Source: Centrapalus pauciflorus
Lineage: Eukaryota > Streptophyta > Magnoliopsida > Asterales > Asteraceae
Assembly: GCA_020465985.1 (NCBI GenBank)
Contig: JAANYP010002378.1
Location: 1-64,000 of the forward strand
Reading direction: 5' to 3'
Length of the DNA: 64,000 nt
Of the stretch, positions 1 through 11,299 are shown one piece after another. Every line of letters begins with the position of its first letter. The stretch's first letter is position 1. The position numbers were made by a program, and so were the translations under genes. Below the pieces are notes generated by a model. It made no database searches, was not told where the DNA came from, and was given only the letters and a program-made list of their open reading frames with translations.

Positions 1-58
1 CCCCCCCCCCCCTCTACAACTTAGAACAATTCACTAGGCAAACCTTTTGGGACCTACA
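1..58 (+). repeat. 3' end of a copia (SIRE-type) LTR cut by the window edge
   Basis: A C-run followed by TCTACAACTTAG and ending in TTTTGGGACCTACA matches the last ~60 bases of the LTRs at 46,620-46,683 and 26,670-26,729. The LTR would end at base 58 with the terminal CA. No PBS follows, so this is a 3' LTR or a solo LTR. The body, if any, lies outside the window. Confidence 0.7.
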
Positions 59-470
59 AAATTAATTTTAAATAATTTTAAAAACCAGTAAAATTAATTT
101 AGTGTAGAACACATGAAAATAAATAATAAATTATTTTTAAAGACATACGAATAATTATTATTATTATTATTATTAAATTATCAATTAAAAACCAAATATC
201 AACGTTTTGAGTTTAGATTTTTTAAAATAAAATGTAAAACTTTTGAAAATCATAAATCAATTATTTTTATTATGTATTAATTTTTTTTATCCTTTTTACT
301 TTAAATGATTTTTAATAATGATTAAAATATCTATAAAAACATATACATTGTTATTTCATCATTTTAATAATTAAAAACTAAAAGTAAAATAGTCTTTTAA
401 GTTTTTATTTTTTGTTGAAAAAATTAAACGTTTTAATGAATAATAAAACAACAAATTAAACATTTTGGTG
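59..470. other. AT-rich intergenic DNA, no gene seen
   Basis: Very AT-rich sequence with a short (ATT)n run near 150-175. I see no coding pattern or recognisable element here. Confidence 0.6.
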
Positions 471-1496
471 AACAATATGGGCCTTTGCACAGGGCCTCTA
501 TTTTTTTGGGGCCTCCCAAATATGTGATGTCTGTGTAATAGGTAGCCCAATTGCCCAATTCCAACTGAAAAAATAGGGCAGTCGGATGGATGCTGAACAG
601 ATACGAAGAGACGCTGCACTGCTGCAGGCGCACGCCCTTTTGGCTTCTTGGCGATCAGCGAAGCGTGAAGAGGAAACGGTCGAATCGATGACCGTTTTTT
701 GGGAGAGGAAACACTGATTTGACCAAGATAATTCGCAATAATGTGCATTGGGAGTCGGATGAGGAAACGTGGATACGAAGACGGCCAATAATCCAGCCGT
801 TTTTTGGGAGTAGAAACGTCGAAATGACGATAAACGTTCGATTAATCGATTTCATGGTCATACGGTGAGTTTATCGTTATTGATACAAGTATATAACTTT
901 CTGAATTCTGAGTTAGATTGGTACCGTAAAATTGATTAAGAACTTTCGAAACCTTACTGCTATAGTGTTATTGTCTATTGAATATTGAATTATTGATTCG
1001 TGCAAGACTGCAATCGTGCAGACTGTAGAGCACCAGACAAGTGAGACAACAACCAAATTGCTTGAGTGCTGAATATAAGAAATTAAGAATATTGATTTGA
1101 ACTTTTGGTCTTTTGCAAATTCTGAAGTAGTGAAGCTTTCTGCCTTTCCATTTCCACTGTTCCAACATAATTCATAAAGGTTAGTTTGGCTATTTGCCTA
1201 TTTCAATTTTCCAGTTTACAAATTAATTAAGAACTTGAATTAATTGAATTTTTATTTGTACAGACAGTTTTTTTTTATTTGGGTAAAATTTTGATTTGAG
1301 TTTATTTGTATCTTGAGATTGCAGGTTTGACTATTTGAGGTTTCATATTTGATTTATAAATCAAATTGGAAGATTCTGCCTTCATTGATCAGGTTGTTTC
1401 ATTCTTTTCTTTGGTTTTTATGCTATTTGCAATTGCTAATATTTATTACAAATTAAGAATTCTAATATAGTAATATGAGAAAATACGAATCTGGAT
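471..1496 (+). other. Probable 5' flank/leader of the hAT relic
   Basis: This GC-richer block precedes the hAT transposase relic. It starts near GGGCCTTTGCACAGGGCCTC, the kind of GGGCC-rich sequence found near ends of plant MYM/TTF-type hAT elements. It contains a short direct repeat (CCGTTTTTTGGGAG near 691 and 797). CGGTGAGT near 865 could be a splice donor. I found no verified terminal repeat or target-site duplication, so the element edge is not fixed. Confidence 0.35.
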
Positions 1497-1924
1497 ATGA
1501 AAAACGTAAAAAAAAAAAAGAGAATTGAAGAACTTATTAAATCTCAAAGTGGGGCTCTAGATAAATTTTTTAGAAAAGAATCATATGTTTCCTCTCAAAA
1601 TCCCATTGATAATCCGAGTAATTCGGATGCTTATGATGTTAGTCTTAATAATGATACTCTTAATGTTGACAATACTAATGTTAATGAGACTACTAATGTT
1701 GATAATACACATGTTGATGATGCTAATGTTGATAATCCTAATGTTGATGAGAATGCTAATATTCATGATGTTAATGTTGATGAGACTACTACGAATATTG
1801 ATGTTAATGATGATGCTACATGTGATAATGATACTAATATTAATATTAACGATGCTAATATCAACATTGATATATTTGATCCAAGATATTGGGATGCCTT
1901 AAGTTCAAACATGATTAAGGAGGT
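1497..1924 (+). pseudogene. hAT transposase (TTF/MYM zinc-finger type), N-terminal piece
   Basis: The reading frame opens with a lysine-rich stretch and IEELIKSQSGALDKFF, a start typical of plant hAT-derived proteins that carry a TTF-type zinc finger. Residues ~45-125 are a low-complexity array of NVDNTNVNETT-like units from a degenerate GATGTTGAT minisatellite. It then reaches IFDPRYWDALSSNMIK, the segment just before the zinc-finger domain. The frame is cut at ~1925 by an inserted antisense LTR and resumes at ~2958. Expected role in an intact element: cut-and-paste DNA transposition in the nucleus. This is a relic. Confidence 0.7.
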
Positions 1925-2957
1925 TGATGGACCCAGGTCGTATGAGTTTATCAAAAAAACCCCTAGAAAACACTATATATAGATAGGGTAAGTGGGATCG
2001 AATCCACAGGGAAAGTCAGGTCGCTAAACTAGCTTTGGAGACTGTTTGAATTGGAATTGAAATCATTTGTTTTGAGTTAATTTCCTACTGTAAATTACTA
2101 CTGTTGCAATGTAACACACAAGAATTATATTAAAGAAGATTCACTGGAGGAGAGAGGGTGTTTGCTATCTTGTTATACATACTATGGTAATTCAGAATGT
2201 TACGGACACCATTTAAATGAATTAATTGTGAAATTACAACTTATGCTCTGAACAACAACGTATAACCACTCTATTAGTTTGTCTCTCCTCCCCTATTATG
2301 AAAGTTGCCACAACCAATGACTGATTTGGATATCAACCGTTCAGATACCACTCATGATCATTCAAGTTCATTCATGTAATGTAATCCAATCGGCAGTTTC
2401 CATATAACAATTAGCTTTCACAACAAAATTACTCTTAAGGACAAAGTATGCAACTCTATTAATTGTCTTCCCCGTTTTAAATGATTGGCCACAACTAATG
2501 ATATCCACTATACACTTGTTATATACAAACCCATTGATTACAACCATTCATTCATTATTAAAATAAGATCCCACAACCCTTTCTGTTCTGTTGTAAACTC
2601 CAAATTGCGAACCCCTTCAATTGTGGTAACCGTCTTCCCAAAAGCGCTGCCTTCTTAGAAAACTTACCACACAGCGTCTCCCCAGCGTCAGAAACGACTG
2701 GCAGACGCCGCAGTCCAAGATCTGAGACGCTCGGGCTTCTGTAATGTACTGCTTTCGGACGCTACCTCTAGCATCTAGGACTCCTTCTGGGACGCCATTG
2801 CAACGAATTCCGCATTCCAGCCACCATTTTGACTTATTTTCTTCCAAACAACTGAAATCATAAAAACCTTTACATTAGCAGGACCAACATTTTCTCACAT
2901 TTACACATTAAAACACAGCAAAAACACCATAAAAATAGGTAAAAATAGCACTCATCA
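1925..2957 (-). mobile_element. Antisense solo LTR (gypsy/Athila-like) inside the hAT gene
   Basis: The hAT protein stops making sense at ~1925 and resumes with KLVTHGPKRD at ~2958, so ~1.03 kb is foreign. The insert starts TGATGG and ends TCATCA, and about 70 bases inside its left end has GGGATCGAATCCACAGGGA. The Athila LTRs at 30,167 and 43,072 carry nearly the same motif at a comparable distance. It also has a GC-richer patch (2625-2820) like the promoter region of those LTRs. Flanking pentamers are GAGGT and AAGTT, only three of five identical, so the target-site duplication is eroded or the edges are off by a few bases. There is no internal region, hence solo. Confidence 0.55.
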
Positions 2958-5111
2958 AAGTTAGTAACACATGGTCCAAAAAGAGATAGGAGTATTGATA
3001 AGGGTCCTAAAGATAAATTTTCTAGACGATTTTCTGCTACTTTCTATACTAGAATTCTACCTAATAAGGAAAAATGTGATAGAGAATGGTTAGTGTATTC
3101 GAAAGAGCTTGATAGAGTTTTTTTGTTTTTGTTGTAAAATACTTAAAAAGGGACATGTAAAAGGTCAGTTGGCCAAAGAGGGTTATGCGGATTGGGCACA
3201 TATTAGCACTAGACTTAAACATGAAACTAGTTTAGAACATATCACAAATATGGCTACTTGGTTTGACATGCGTCAAAGATTTAAAAATAATGAAACTATT
3301 GATAAAGTGGCGCAAGAACAATTTGAAAAGGAGAGAGATCATTGGAAAAAAGTTCTTTTGAGAATTATTTCAATTATAAAATATATTTCTAATTATAATT
3401 TAGCTTTTCGGGGTACAAATGAATGGTTGTATCAAAATAGCAATGGAAACTTTTTAGGTTTGATTGAAATGTTAGAAGAGTTTGATCCGATTATAAAAGA
3501 ACATGTGTGTCGAATCACAAGCGAAGAATCCATGTTCATTATCTTGGTCATAGAATTCAAAACGAATTAATACTTTTACTTGCCAGTGCTATTAAATTAC
3601 AAATCATAAACAAAGTAAAATAATCAAAATATTATTTTTTGATACTTGATTGTACTTCCGATACTAGTCATCAAGAACAAATGTCTTTGATATTAAGATA
3701 TGTAAATGTTTCTTCCACCAATGTTAGTATTGAAGAGTCCTTCTCAGGATTTTTAAATGTAGATAATACTACCGGTCAATGACTTTTTGGTGTTACATGA
3801 AATGAATTGAAATCTCTTGAACTTGATATTGATGATATGCGTGGCCAAGACTATGATAACGGTTCAAATATGAAAATCAAGGAGTGCAAAAAAAGTTTTT
3901 AGATTTAAATCCTAGACCATTTTATACACTATGTGGTTGTCATAGTCTTAATCTTGCATTATGTGACATGGCTAATACTTGTGGTAAAGCTAGAGATTTT
4001 TTGGTATCATACAACGTATTTACACAATTTTTGCTAATTCTTCTAAGAGGTGGAAAATATTGAAAGATAATGTCAAAGGATTAACACTTAAGTCATTATC
4101 GACAACTCATTGGGAAAGTCGTGTTGATAGTGTGAAAGCTATTAGATTTCAACTTGTGAAAATAAGAGAGGCTTTACTTCAAGTTTCAGAAATTGATAAT
4201 GCTTGTAAAATCAAAAGTGAAGCTAAATCTTTAGCTACAAACGAAATTGGTAATTTTGAATTTTTAGTAGCAATAGTTATTTGTGGTATGATATTCTACA
4301 TGTAATAAATTTGATTAGTAAAAAACAATCAAAAGATATGCTTATTGATGTTGCTATTATAGAAGTGAAGGGGTTGCTATCTTTTTTTGAGGATTTTAGA
4401 GAAAATGGTTATTCTAAAGCAATTGAAAGTGCTAAACAAATTGCAACTGAAATGGATATTGATCCGGTGTTTCCTAAGAAGCGTATAATTCGTAAAAAAA
4501 GACAATTTGATGAGAGTTCAATTAATCAAGATGTTTCATTTTCTGTCGAAGAGTCATTTAAGGTTAATTATTTTATATATATTGTTAATCAAGCAATTGC
4601 TTCTCTTAAAACAAGATTTGAATAATATCAAGAGTATGAAAGTATTTTTGGTTTTTTATTTACTTCTGAAAAATTGAAGTCCATTAGTGATGATATACTT
4701 AAATCATGTTGTAGTCATAGTGAAAATGCACTTAAAAATAATGGTAGTTCCGATATTGATGGAATTGAACTTTATATGGAGTTAAAGTTACTAAATAATT
4801 TCTTGCCTCCCGATAGAATGAGACCTATTGATATTTTAAAATTTTTGAAGTAAATTGATTGTTTTCCTAATGTAATAATTGTTTATAGAGTATTGTTGAC
4901 TATTCCTATTATCGTTGCATCTGCAGAACGAAGTTTCTCAAAGTTGAAGTTGTTAAAGTCGTATTTGCGCTCAACAATGGCACAAGAGAGACTTAATGGA
5001 CTAGCATTGATCGCAATTGAGAACAAGCTATTGGAGAATATCGATTATGAAGATTTGGTCAACAATTTCGCTTCAAAGAATGCTAGAAGAATGTCATTAT
5101 TCAAGAAATAA
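2958..5111 (+). pseudogene. hAT transposase, zinc-finger to C-terminal dimerisation domain
   Basis: Pieces in order: KLVTHGPKRD at ~2959; a TTF-type zinc-finger region with REWLVYSKELDRVF and FCFCCK (3060-3150); HITNMATWFDMR and the DUF4371-like part (3230-3600); a region with CGCHSLNLALCDMAN (3935-3980); TTHWESRVDSVKAIR (4105-4150); and the hAT dimerisation domain with PIIVASAERSFSKLKLL (4905-4960), ending at 5111. The frame is broken repeatedly: seven Ts near 3117 where six would keep frame, a shift near 3530, stops near 3782, 3798 and 3900, and a stop near 4852. With the N-terminal piece it equals one near full-length transposase. Not functional. Confidence 0.8.
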
Positions 5112-5599
5112 TTATAAACAATGTAACAATACTAAAGACAAGTTTACGTTATCATTTATTTTGTATAAATGTTTTGAACAAGCCATGGCATGACCCTGTA
5201 ACCTGTTATAATGGACTATATACGACATTAACATTTACTTATTGATCATCTAGGTTATAACAAGTTATAATGAGTTACATTTTACGTTAACTAACATTAG
5301 TGATTCTTATCAGTTTATAATAAGCTATAATGGTCCAAATTTGACATTCACAAGTATTTTTTGTTTAATGTCATAACATGTTATAATGACTTATGTTGAA
5401 TCGTAACAAGTAGTTATTGTTCATATAATGGTATAGTCGATCATATATATGGATTATGTACATATGTATCATTTGTTTAAAAAGTAACTCATAACCTATT
5501 AATATAAACCGAATACAAGTATTTATATTTTTCGTTGCTAACATGTATATGGACGTGTCTATATGAATTGTATTTATATTTAATGATCTTTTTTTTTGG
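5112..5599. repeat. Subterminal-like repeats 3' of the hAT gene
   Basis: After the transposase stop codon the motif GTTATAATG or a close variant recurs (around 5205, 5265, 5315 and 5378) at about 50-70 base spacing, often paired with a second TTATAA. Clustered short repeats next to a transposase gene are typical of hAT subterminal binding sites. No terminal inverted repeat was verified. The rest is AT-rich without a coding pattern. Confidence 0.35.
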
Positions 5600-6160
<561 letters not shown>

Positions 6161-6168
6161 TGTTACAG

Positions 6169-6420
6169 CTAAGACGACGTTCGGTGAGCAAGAGTGGTAT
6201 TTCTTTAGCCCGAGAGACCGGAAGTACCCAAACGGAGCTCGGCCAAACAGGGCAGCGAATTCTGGGTACTGGAAAGCCACGGGAACTGATAAACCGGTGA
6301 TGACTTGTGGTGGTACTCAGAAAGTTGGTGTGAAAAAAGCACTGGGTTTTTATGGAGGGAAGCGGGAAGCCACCAAAAGGAAAATTGGAAAACCAAAACG
6401 TCAAATCTGTGAAGCCTTGA
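6169..6420 (+). pseudogene. NAC transcription factor, isolated exon-2 fragment
   Basis: The frame reads KTTFGEQEWYFFSPRDRKYP, then GYWKATGTDKPV and QKVGVKKALGFYGGK: NAC-domain subdomains B end to D, which bind DNA in plant NAC transcription factors. The fragment starts right after ACAG, and the phase (last two bases of a codon, then AAG) matches the conserved first intron of NAC genes, so the 5' edge is a true exon boundary. After FYGGK a tandem GGGAAGC duplication (~6356-6370) shifts the frame and the subdomain-D end motif is absent. No exon 1, exon 3 or C-terminal activation region is visible. Most likely a captured or shed gene fragment. Confidence 0.8.
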
Positions 6421-6690
6421 ATTACTTTTCTTTTATTTAATTTTAATTTAATAATAATTTGTTGCTTTTAATTTTTTTATTGTGTTATATATTTTGTCAA
6501 AGCTTATTGCTTGATATTATTTTTTTATTGAGGATAAAATGACCATTTTAAAAAAACTAACCGGTTAAAGGACCAAAATCATAACAAATAGCGAACCACG
6601 TATACTGTAATTGTAATTTCAACGCGAAAAGGACTAAGTCCATAGTTTACATATAACCACAGGGACGAAATTTGTAATTTACCCCGTTGT
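6421..6690. repeat. Degenerate GGACC/CCACAGGGAC-type repeat units
   Basis: Phrases such as AAAGGACCAAAATCATAAC and ATAACCACAGGGACGAAAT recur here and again, in the same orientation, at 7660-7910. This is a non-coding dispersed repeat of a kind common in plant genomes. I cannot assign a class. Confidence 0.4.
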
Positions 6691-7497
6691 TAGTTTATGT
6701 ATCTTTTTATGTGTTCAATTTATTTAACGTTTTATTTATTTATATTTTATTGGTTAAACTATTTGTATAATTTTATTATTTATACTTTTCCATCAATACA
6801 TTTCATTACGTTAATAATTTTAAATTTATGTAAATTTTGATTTAAATTTACTAATTCATTACGTTTTGATTTAAATTTACTATTTATTATTTTTGATTTA
6901 AATATTTTGTTACACTAATATGTTTATTTAAATTTATTTGTTTCGGTAAAAATATTTTGTTATGCCAATACGTTTTGATTTAAAATTTTGCTACGTTAAT
7001 ACTTAAGTGAAAATTAACAAAATATTTAAGTGAAATAAAACATATTAATGTACAAACTTATAAATCAAAACGATTAAAATACTATATTGAAATCAAAACG
7101 TATTGGCATAACAAAATAATAAAGTTAAAAAATAAAATATTAAATTTAAATCAAAAGGTATTAACGTAACAAAATATAATATTTTAAACAAAATAAACTT
7201 AAATATACATATAATTCATTATTTCTAACATATATAAAGATTAATAAATATAAAATATAAATATATTATATTATTTCTTACATCTTTGAATATTAATAAC
7301 ATCCAAATTATATGTTATATATATATATACTTATTTATATATCTAATTAAAAAAATATATTATTTTTTTATTTATAAAGTTATTAATACATATTAAAAAT
7401 AAATACAAGTCATATAAAATTAACCAATAAAAATATAAATAAATAAAACTTTAATAAATAAATTGAATACATAAAAAGATGCATAAATTAACTAATT
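6691..7497. repeat. ~0.8 kb imperfect inverted repeat (foldback)
   Basis: Left-arm sequence TTTGTTATGCCAATACG (6956-6972) reappears inverted as CGTATTGGCATAACAAA at ~7099-7115. The outer parts also pair: ATGTATCTTTTTATGTGTTC near 6697-6716 against GAATACATAAAAAGATGCAT near 7466-7485. The arms are ~300-400 bases each and extremely AT-rich. No open frame is seen. It could be a foldback element or MITE derivative. Confidence 0.6.
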
Positions 7498-7929
7498 AAG
7501 TATATAAATAAAAATAACTTTTAGTAAATAAATATAGATTTATTTTACTAAATAAATAGGTATTAATAATAATAATAATAATAATAATATATTTAATAAT
7601 GAATCAAATCATAATTTATTAAATTAATATTTCAAATTTAAAACCAAAAATAAGAAATTAAGAAAAATGACCAAAATTGAAATTACTAAACTTGTAATTA
7701 AGAGAAGGACAAAATCATCATTTTTAAAAATTTTAGAAATAGAAGAACCAATTCTGCAAGTAAAAAGTGGTTTGAGGGACCTCCACTGCAACTTTGGAAG
7801 CTGAGGGACCATTTTCATAACTTTGAACAAACCGCAGGGACTGTCAGCATAATTTTTAAAGTTAAAGGATCTAATCCATAATTTCCAATAAACCACAAGG
7901 ACGAATGTTTAAGGATGAAATCATTTATG
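7498..7929. repeat. GGACC/CCACAAGGAC repeat cluster
   Basis: This holds a second cluster of units like GAGGGACCATTTTCATAAC and AATAAACCACAAGGACGAA, plus an (AAT)n run near 7565-7590. It flanks the inverted repeat on the right as its relative does on the left. No gene is seen. Confidence 0.4.
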
Positions 7930-8539
7930 GCATGCATGGACTCAACTTTTATATATGTATATAGATATATAAGAAAAGAATCTAAAATGTTTAATTACCA
8001 AAATAAAATAAATATAGTAGTATTATTTATAAATAATTTAATTTAAACAATATATCTCGAGTTTTATATTGTTTATGAAATAAACTAATTTATACAAAAA
8101 TAAAATTATTTAAAAACATTTAATAAATCTAGAGATTTATATTAATTATGAAATGAATTAAATTATACAAAAACAAAATTAATTACCAATATTTATTATG
8201 ATAATATGATATTATTATTTAGAAAATGATTTAATTTAAACAATATATCTAGAGGTTTATATTATTTATTTATGAATTAATTTATAGAAAAATAAAATCT
8301 ATTATCAAGATTTAATAAATCTTGAGTTTTATATTATCTATTAAATGAATTAAATTCTACAAAAACAAAATTGATTACCAACATTTATTAGGGTTAGGAC
8401 TTCAATTTTATTTTATAGAAAAATGAAATTGATTATCAAGATTTAATAAATCTAGAGTTCTATATTATCTATTAAATGAATAATTTTCAAAATTGATTAC
8501 CAACATTTATTAGGGTTGGGACTCAACTTTTATAGTATA
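7930..8539. repeat. Degenerate ~100-bp tandem repeats
   Basis: Units containing TTTAATAAATCTAGAG, TATATTATCTATTAAATGAA and TTGATTACCAACATTTATTAGGGTT recur at least four times with drift. GGACTCAACTTTTATA occurs at both ends (near 7938 and 8520). Read on the minus strand the right end gives TATACTATAAAAGTTGAGTCC, resembling plant Helitron 5' ends that start TCTATACTA, but the leading TC is not present. Confidence 0.5.
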
Positions 8540-8571
8540 CTAGTCATGACGGCCCCGTGCGATGCACCGGG
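8540..8571 (-). mobile_element. Helitron-like 3' terminus (hairpin + CTAG)
   Basis: On the minus strand a GC-rich hairpin, CCCGGTGCATCGCACGGGG (8-base arms with one mismatch), is followed 9 bases later by CTAG and then T, the expected 3' end of a plant Helitron inserted into AT. It stands out in an otherwise AT-only region. The element body would extend to higher coordinates. I did not find its 5' TC end or any Rep/helicase coding, so it would be non-autonomous. Confidence 0.55.
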
Positions 8572-11299
8572 CTAATTGATTTTTATTTACAATATTATGT
8601 AATTAAAAAATGTATGTTTGTTAGGGCCACTATATAAACTTTAGATTGACAAATATCATATCAAATTGTATCGCCAAACAAATTTGTGTGCATAATAAAC
8701 TACATTAAGACCATACAAAAAGGTGTCATAATAGTAAAGAAAGACAATTGTTAAATGACATTAAAAAACTTAGATTAATGCATGTGAAAGATGTCTGAAA
8801 ATAATACTTGTAAAAAATTTAAAAAATAAAAAAGTCTTTTAGGCTAGGTCATTTAACTTACAACTTGTTATCCCGGTATTATGATAATATAAACCAATAT
8901 ACAAAATTAATAGTCTTACACATAATAAGTTAAAATATTAAATTATAATTTTAATGAAAATTCTTCATAGATTACTGGTATGGGAGTACTGAGTACATTG
9001 ACTATAAACATAGGCATGAAAAGTCATTTTATAGACTGTATTTTGTATGTAGTATTTGACTATTACTGTCTTCAAACATGAATTTTAAGTCATTAAGCAT
9101 TTGTTACTCTAGATAGTGTCACATAAAACAGCAGTTGACACATAAACTCTTACCACAACTAAACGATTCGCCTTGGGTTTTACTATAGTATATTATTATC
9201 ATATCTATTTGTATTCATCTTAGTGTGAAATTTTGTTTGCAAGATTAAAAACAAATGCAAATGGACAAATATTAAGAGTTTAATTGATATGAAAAAAATG
9301 AAGATTAGAATAAATTACACATATATCAAAACAAATATGCCATGTAATTTAATCATTTAATTTTATAAAACTTTGGACTTTAATCATCCTAAATGTTGAA
9401 GAGCTTCACTAAAAATAAAAATATATATTGGGATTTTTAAATTCATTTTTACTTTGAAATATGTAATAGCTAGTACGTATCTCTTTGATAATCTATGTTA
9501 TTAAGATCGATTACTACAAATTATAATTTTTACAAATCATTATTACTATTATATATATCAAGGGTTTAGTTATGGTTTAAATATTCAACTAAAATTAAGT
9601 AAATCATTATAACTTTAAATTTATATTAACAATACTATTACTTATTACTTTAGGAGTTGGAAGTTTCTTTTACGATTTTATCCTTGCTAATAATACATAT
9701 AAAATAAAGCACATTCAATTAAAAGTTTGGATTAATTTAAAGGTCTTAATAATGTATTCCGTATAATAAGTAATTTAATTAGTGTATTAGTTTTATTACG
9801 TAACGTAAAAACCAATACATTGTATAGATCTCTCTTAATAAATATATTGAATGCGAATCCAAACCATATATTAAAAGACTATGAAATTTTAGTTAAATAA
9901 CAAATATCCGTACAAATAATCCAAATATACATGCATGAAACGAATGAGAATTATAACGCAACATAAATGAAAATATATGGACATATATGCAAAAATTTCA
10001 AATCAAAATAATTATCTTTAAAAAAGATGGGTACTTGTGAAAGAAACCCAAATAAAAAATATATATAATAGGATAAGTATATCGATTAAGATTAATTAAA
10101 TAAGGTAATATACATCCCCAAAATATAAGATGGACGATCATTAAAAAAAATATATTATGTGATTAGCAAAACATGAGTATGATACACTTGAGTGAAACCA
10201 TTCATAGCCTCTCGTACCTGTGATGAAAACTTGAATTTGAAAAGTAATACTATTATTGTATCATTACAATTAATACTATGGGCAAATGATCTTTGTATAT
10301 TGTTAATCAATAACTAAAAAATACAATCATTTGAAAATGTTACACTACAATGTTGATGTCCTAAATTAAACATTAGCTTACTAAATAATTCGATTCTAGT
10401 AATTGGTATGTAAATTTATTTGAAAATTAAATACCTCGGGTTGAATCTCAATATGGTCATTATAGTTTAGAATATCAAGAAATCGCTAGCAGTTCCACCT
10501 ACAAATTCAAATAAAAAATTAATGAGTTGTGCGAGGTTTCTTAGTGATTGTAGGGAAAAAATCAATGGAAACCTATGCATGTGAGCGAGTCATTAACTTC
10601 ATACCTGTGAGCATACTTGATTAGTTGTTAGATTGCTAAAAATGAATTACATCGGGTAGGAGCCATTATAAGAACACAAAGATTGATTAATAAACAACAA
10701 ACATAACACTTTTAAATGTGTACACATATCATGGGTCGTGCAGTAATTAATTAATAAGAAAATGAAAAGGTTGGATGGTTTTGTTATTATAAGAATTTTT
10801 AAATATTGAGTATATAACTAAATAGAGCATTTTAATGACAATTGAATGGTTTATGTAGTAATTCTTTATGACATTTATTTCAAATAAAATAGAGTATTTA
10901 AATTACATCTTTAGTATCTATAAATAAGAGAAAATGTAAGAAATTATTGACATTAATGGGTTAAATAATAGTCATTAAATAATCAAGTTAGAATATGGTA
11001 TTCATCAAGTGCTTAGAAACGTATCAAATTGTTGTGCATTAATAACTTCAATAATAGTAATTAAGTAGTGATGAATTGAGTTGACTTCGATAAAATGAAT
11101 TAAGAAGGTTTTGTGCAATAATATCTTGTATTTTATGAAAACACATTTTCATCACAAATGAAGTAACGAACCAAAAACATTATTAGTAAATAATTGTAAA
11201 TTACTAATTAATTATGGATAAATATGTATATTAAAAAGATATTCATGGTATAACTATTTCGTGTAATACATAATTATATAAAAAATGATTTAAAATATT
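8572..11299. other. AT-rich non-coding DNA, no gene seen
   Basis: About 2.7 kb with no frame of note and no recognised protein or RNA. It may be the body of the Helitron whose 3' end lies at 8540, but nothing in the sequence proves this. Confidence 0.5.

Noticed and set aside
371..861. Open frames on the minus strand at the left end
   Set aside because: Overlapping, AT-driven or anti-coding to the hAT leader; no recognisable domain.
1581..1954. Frames opposite or beside the NVD array (Met/Leu- or Ile/Asn-rich)
   Set aside because: Shadows of the minisatellite; the plus frame starting at 1497 matches the hAT family.
2000..2025. tRNA T-arm-like GATCGAATCC (also near 30,241 and 43,138)
   Set aside because: No acceptor, D or anticodon arms around it; it is a conserved motif inside Athila-type LTRs.
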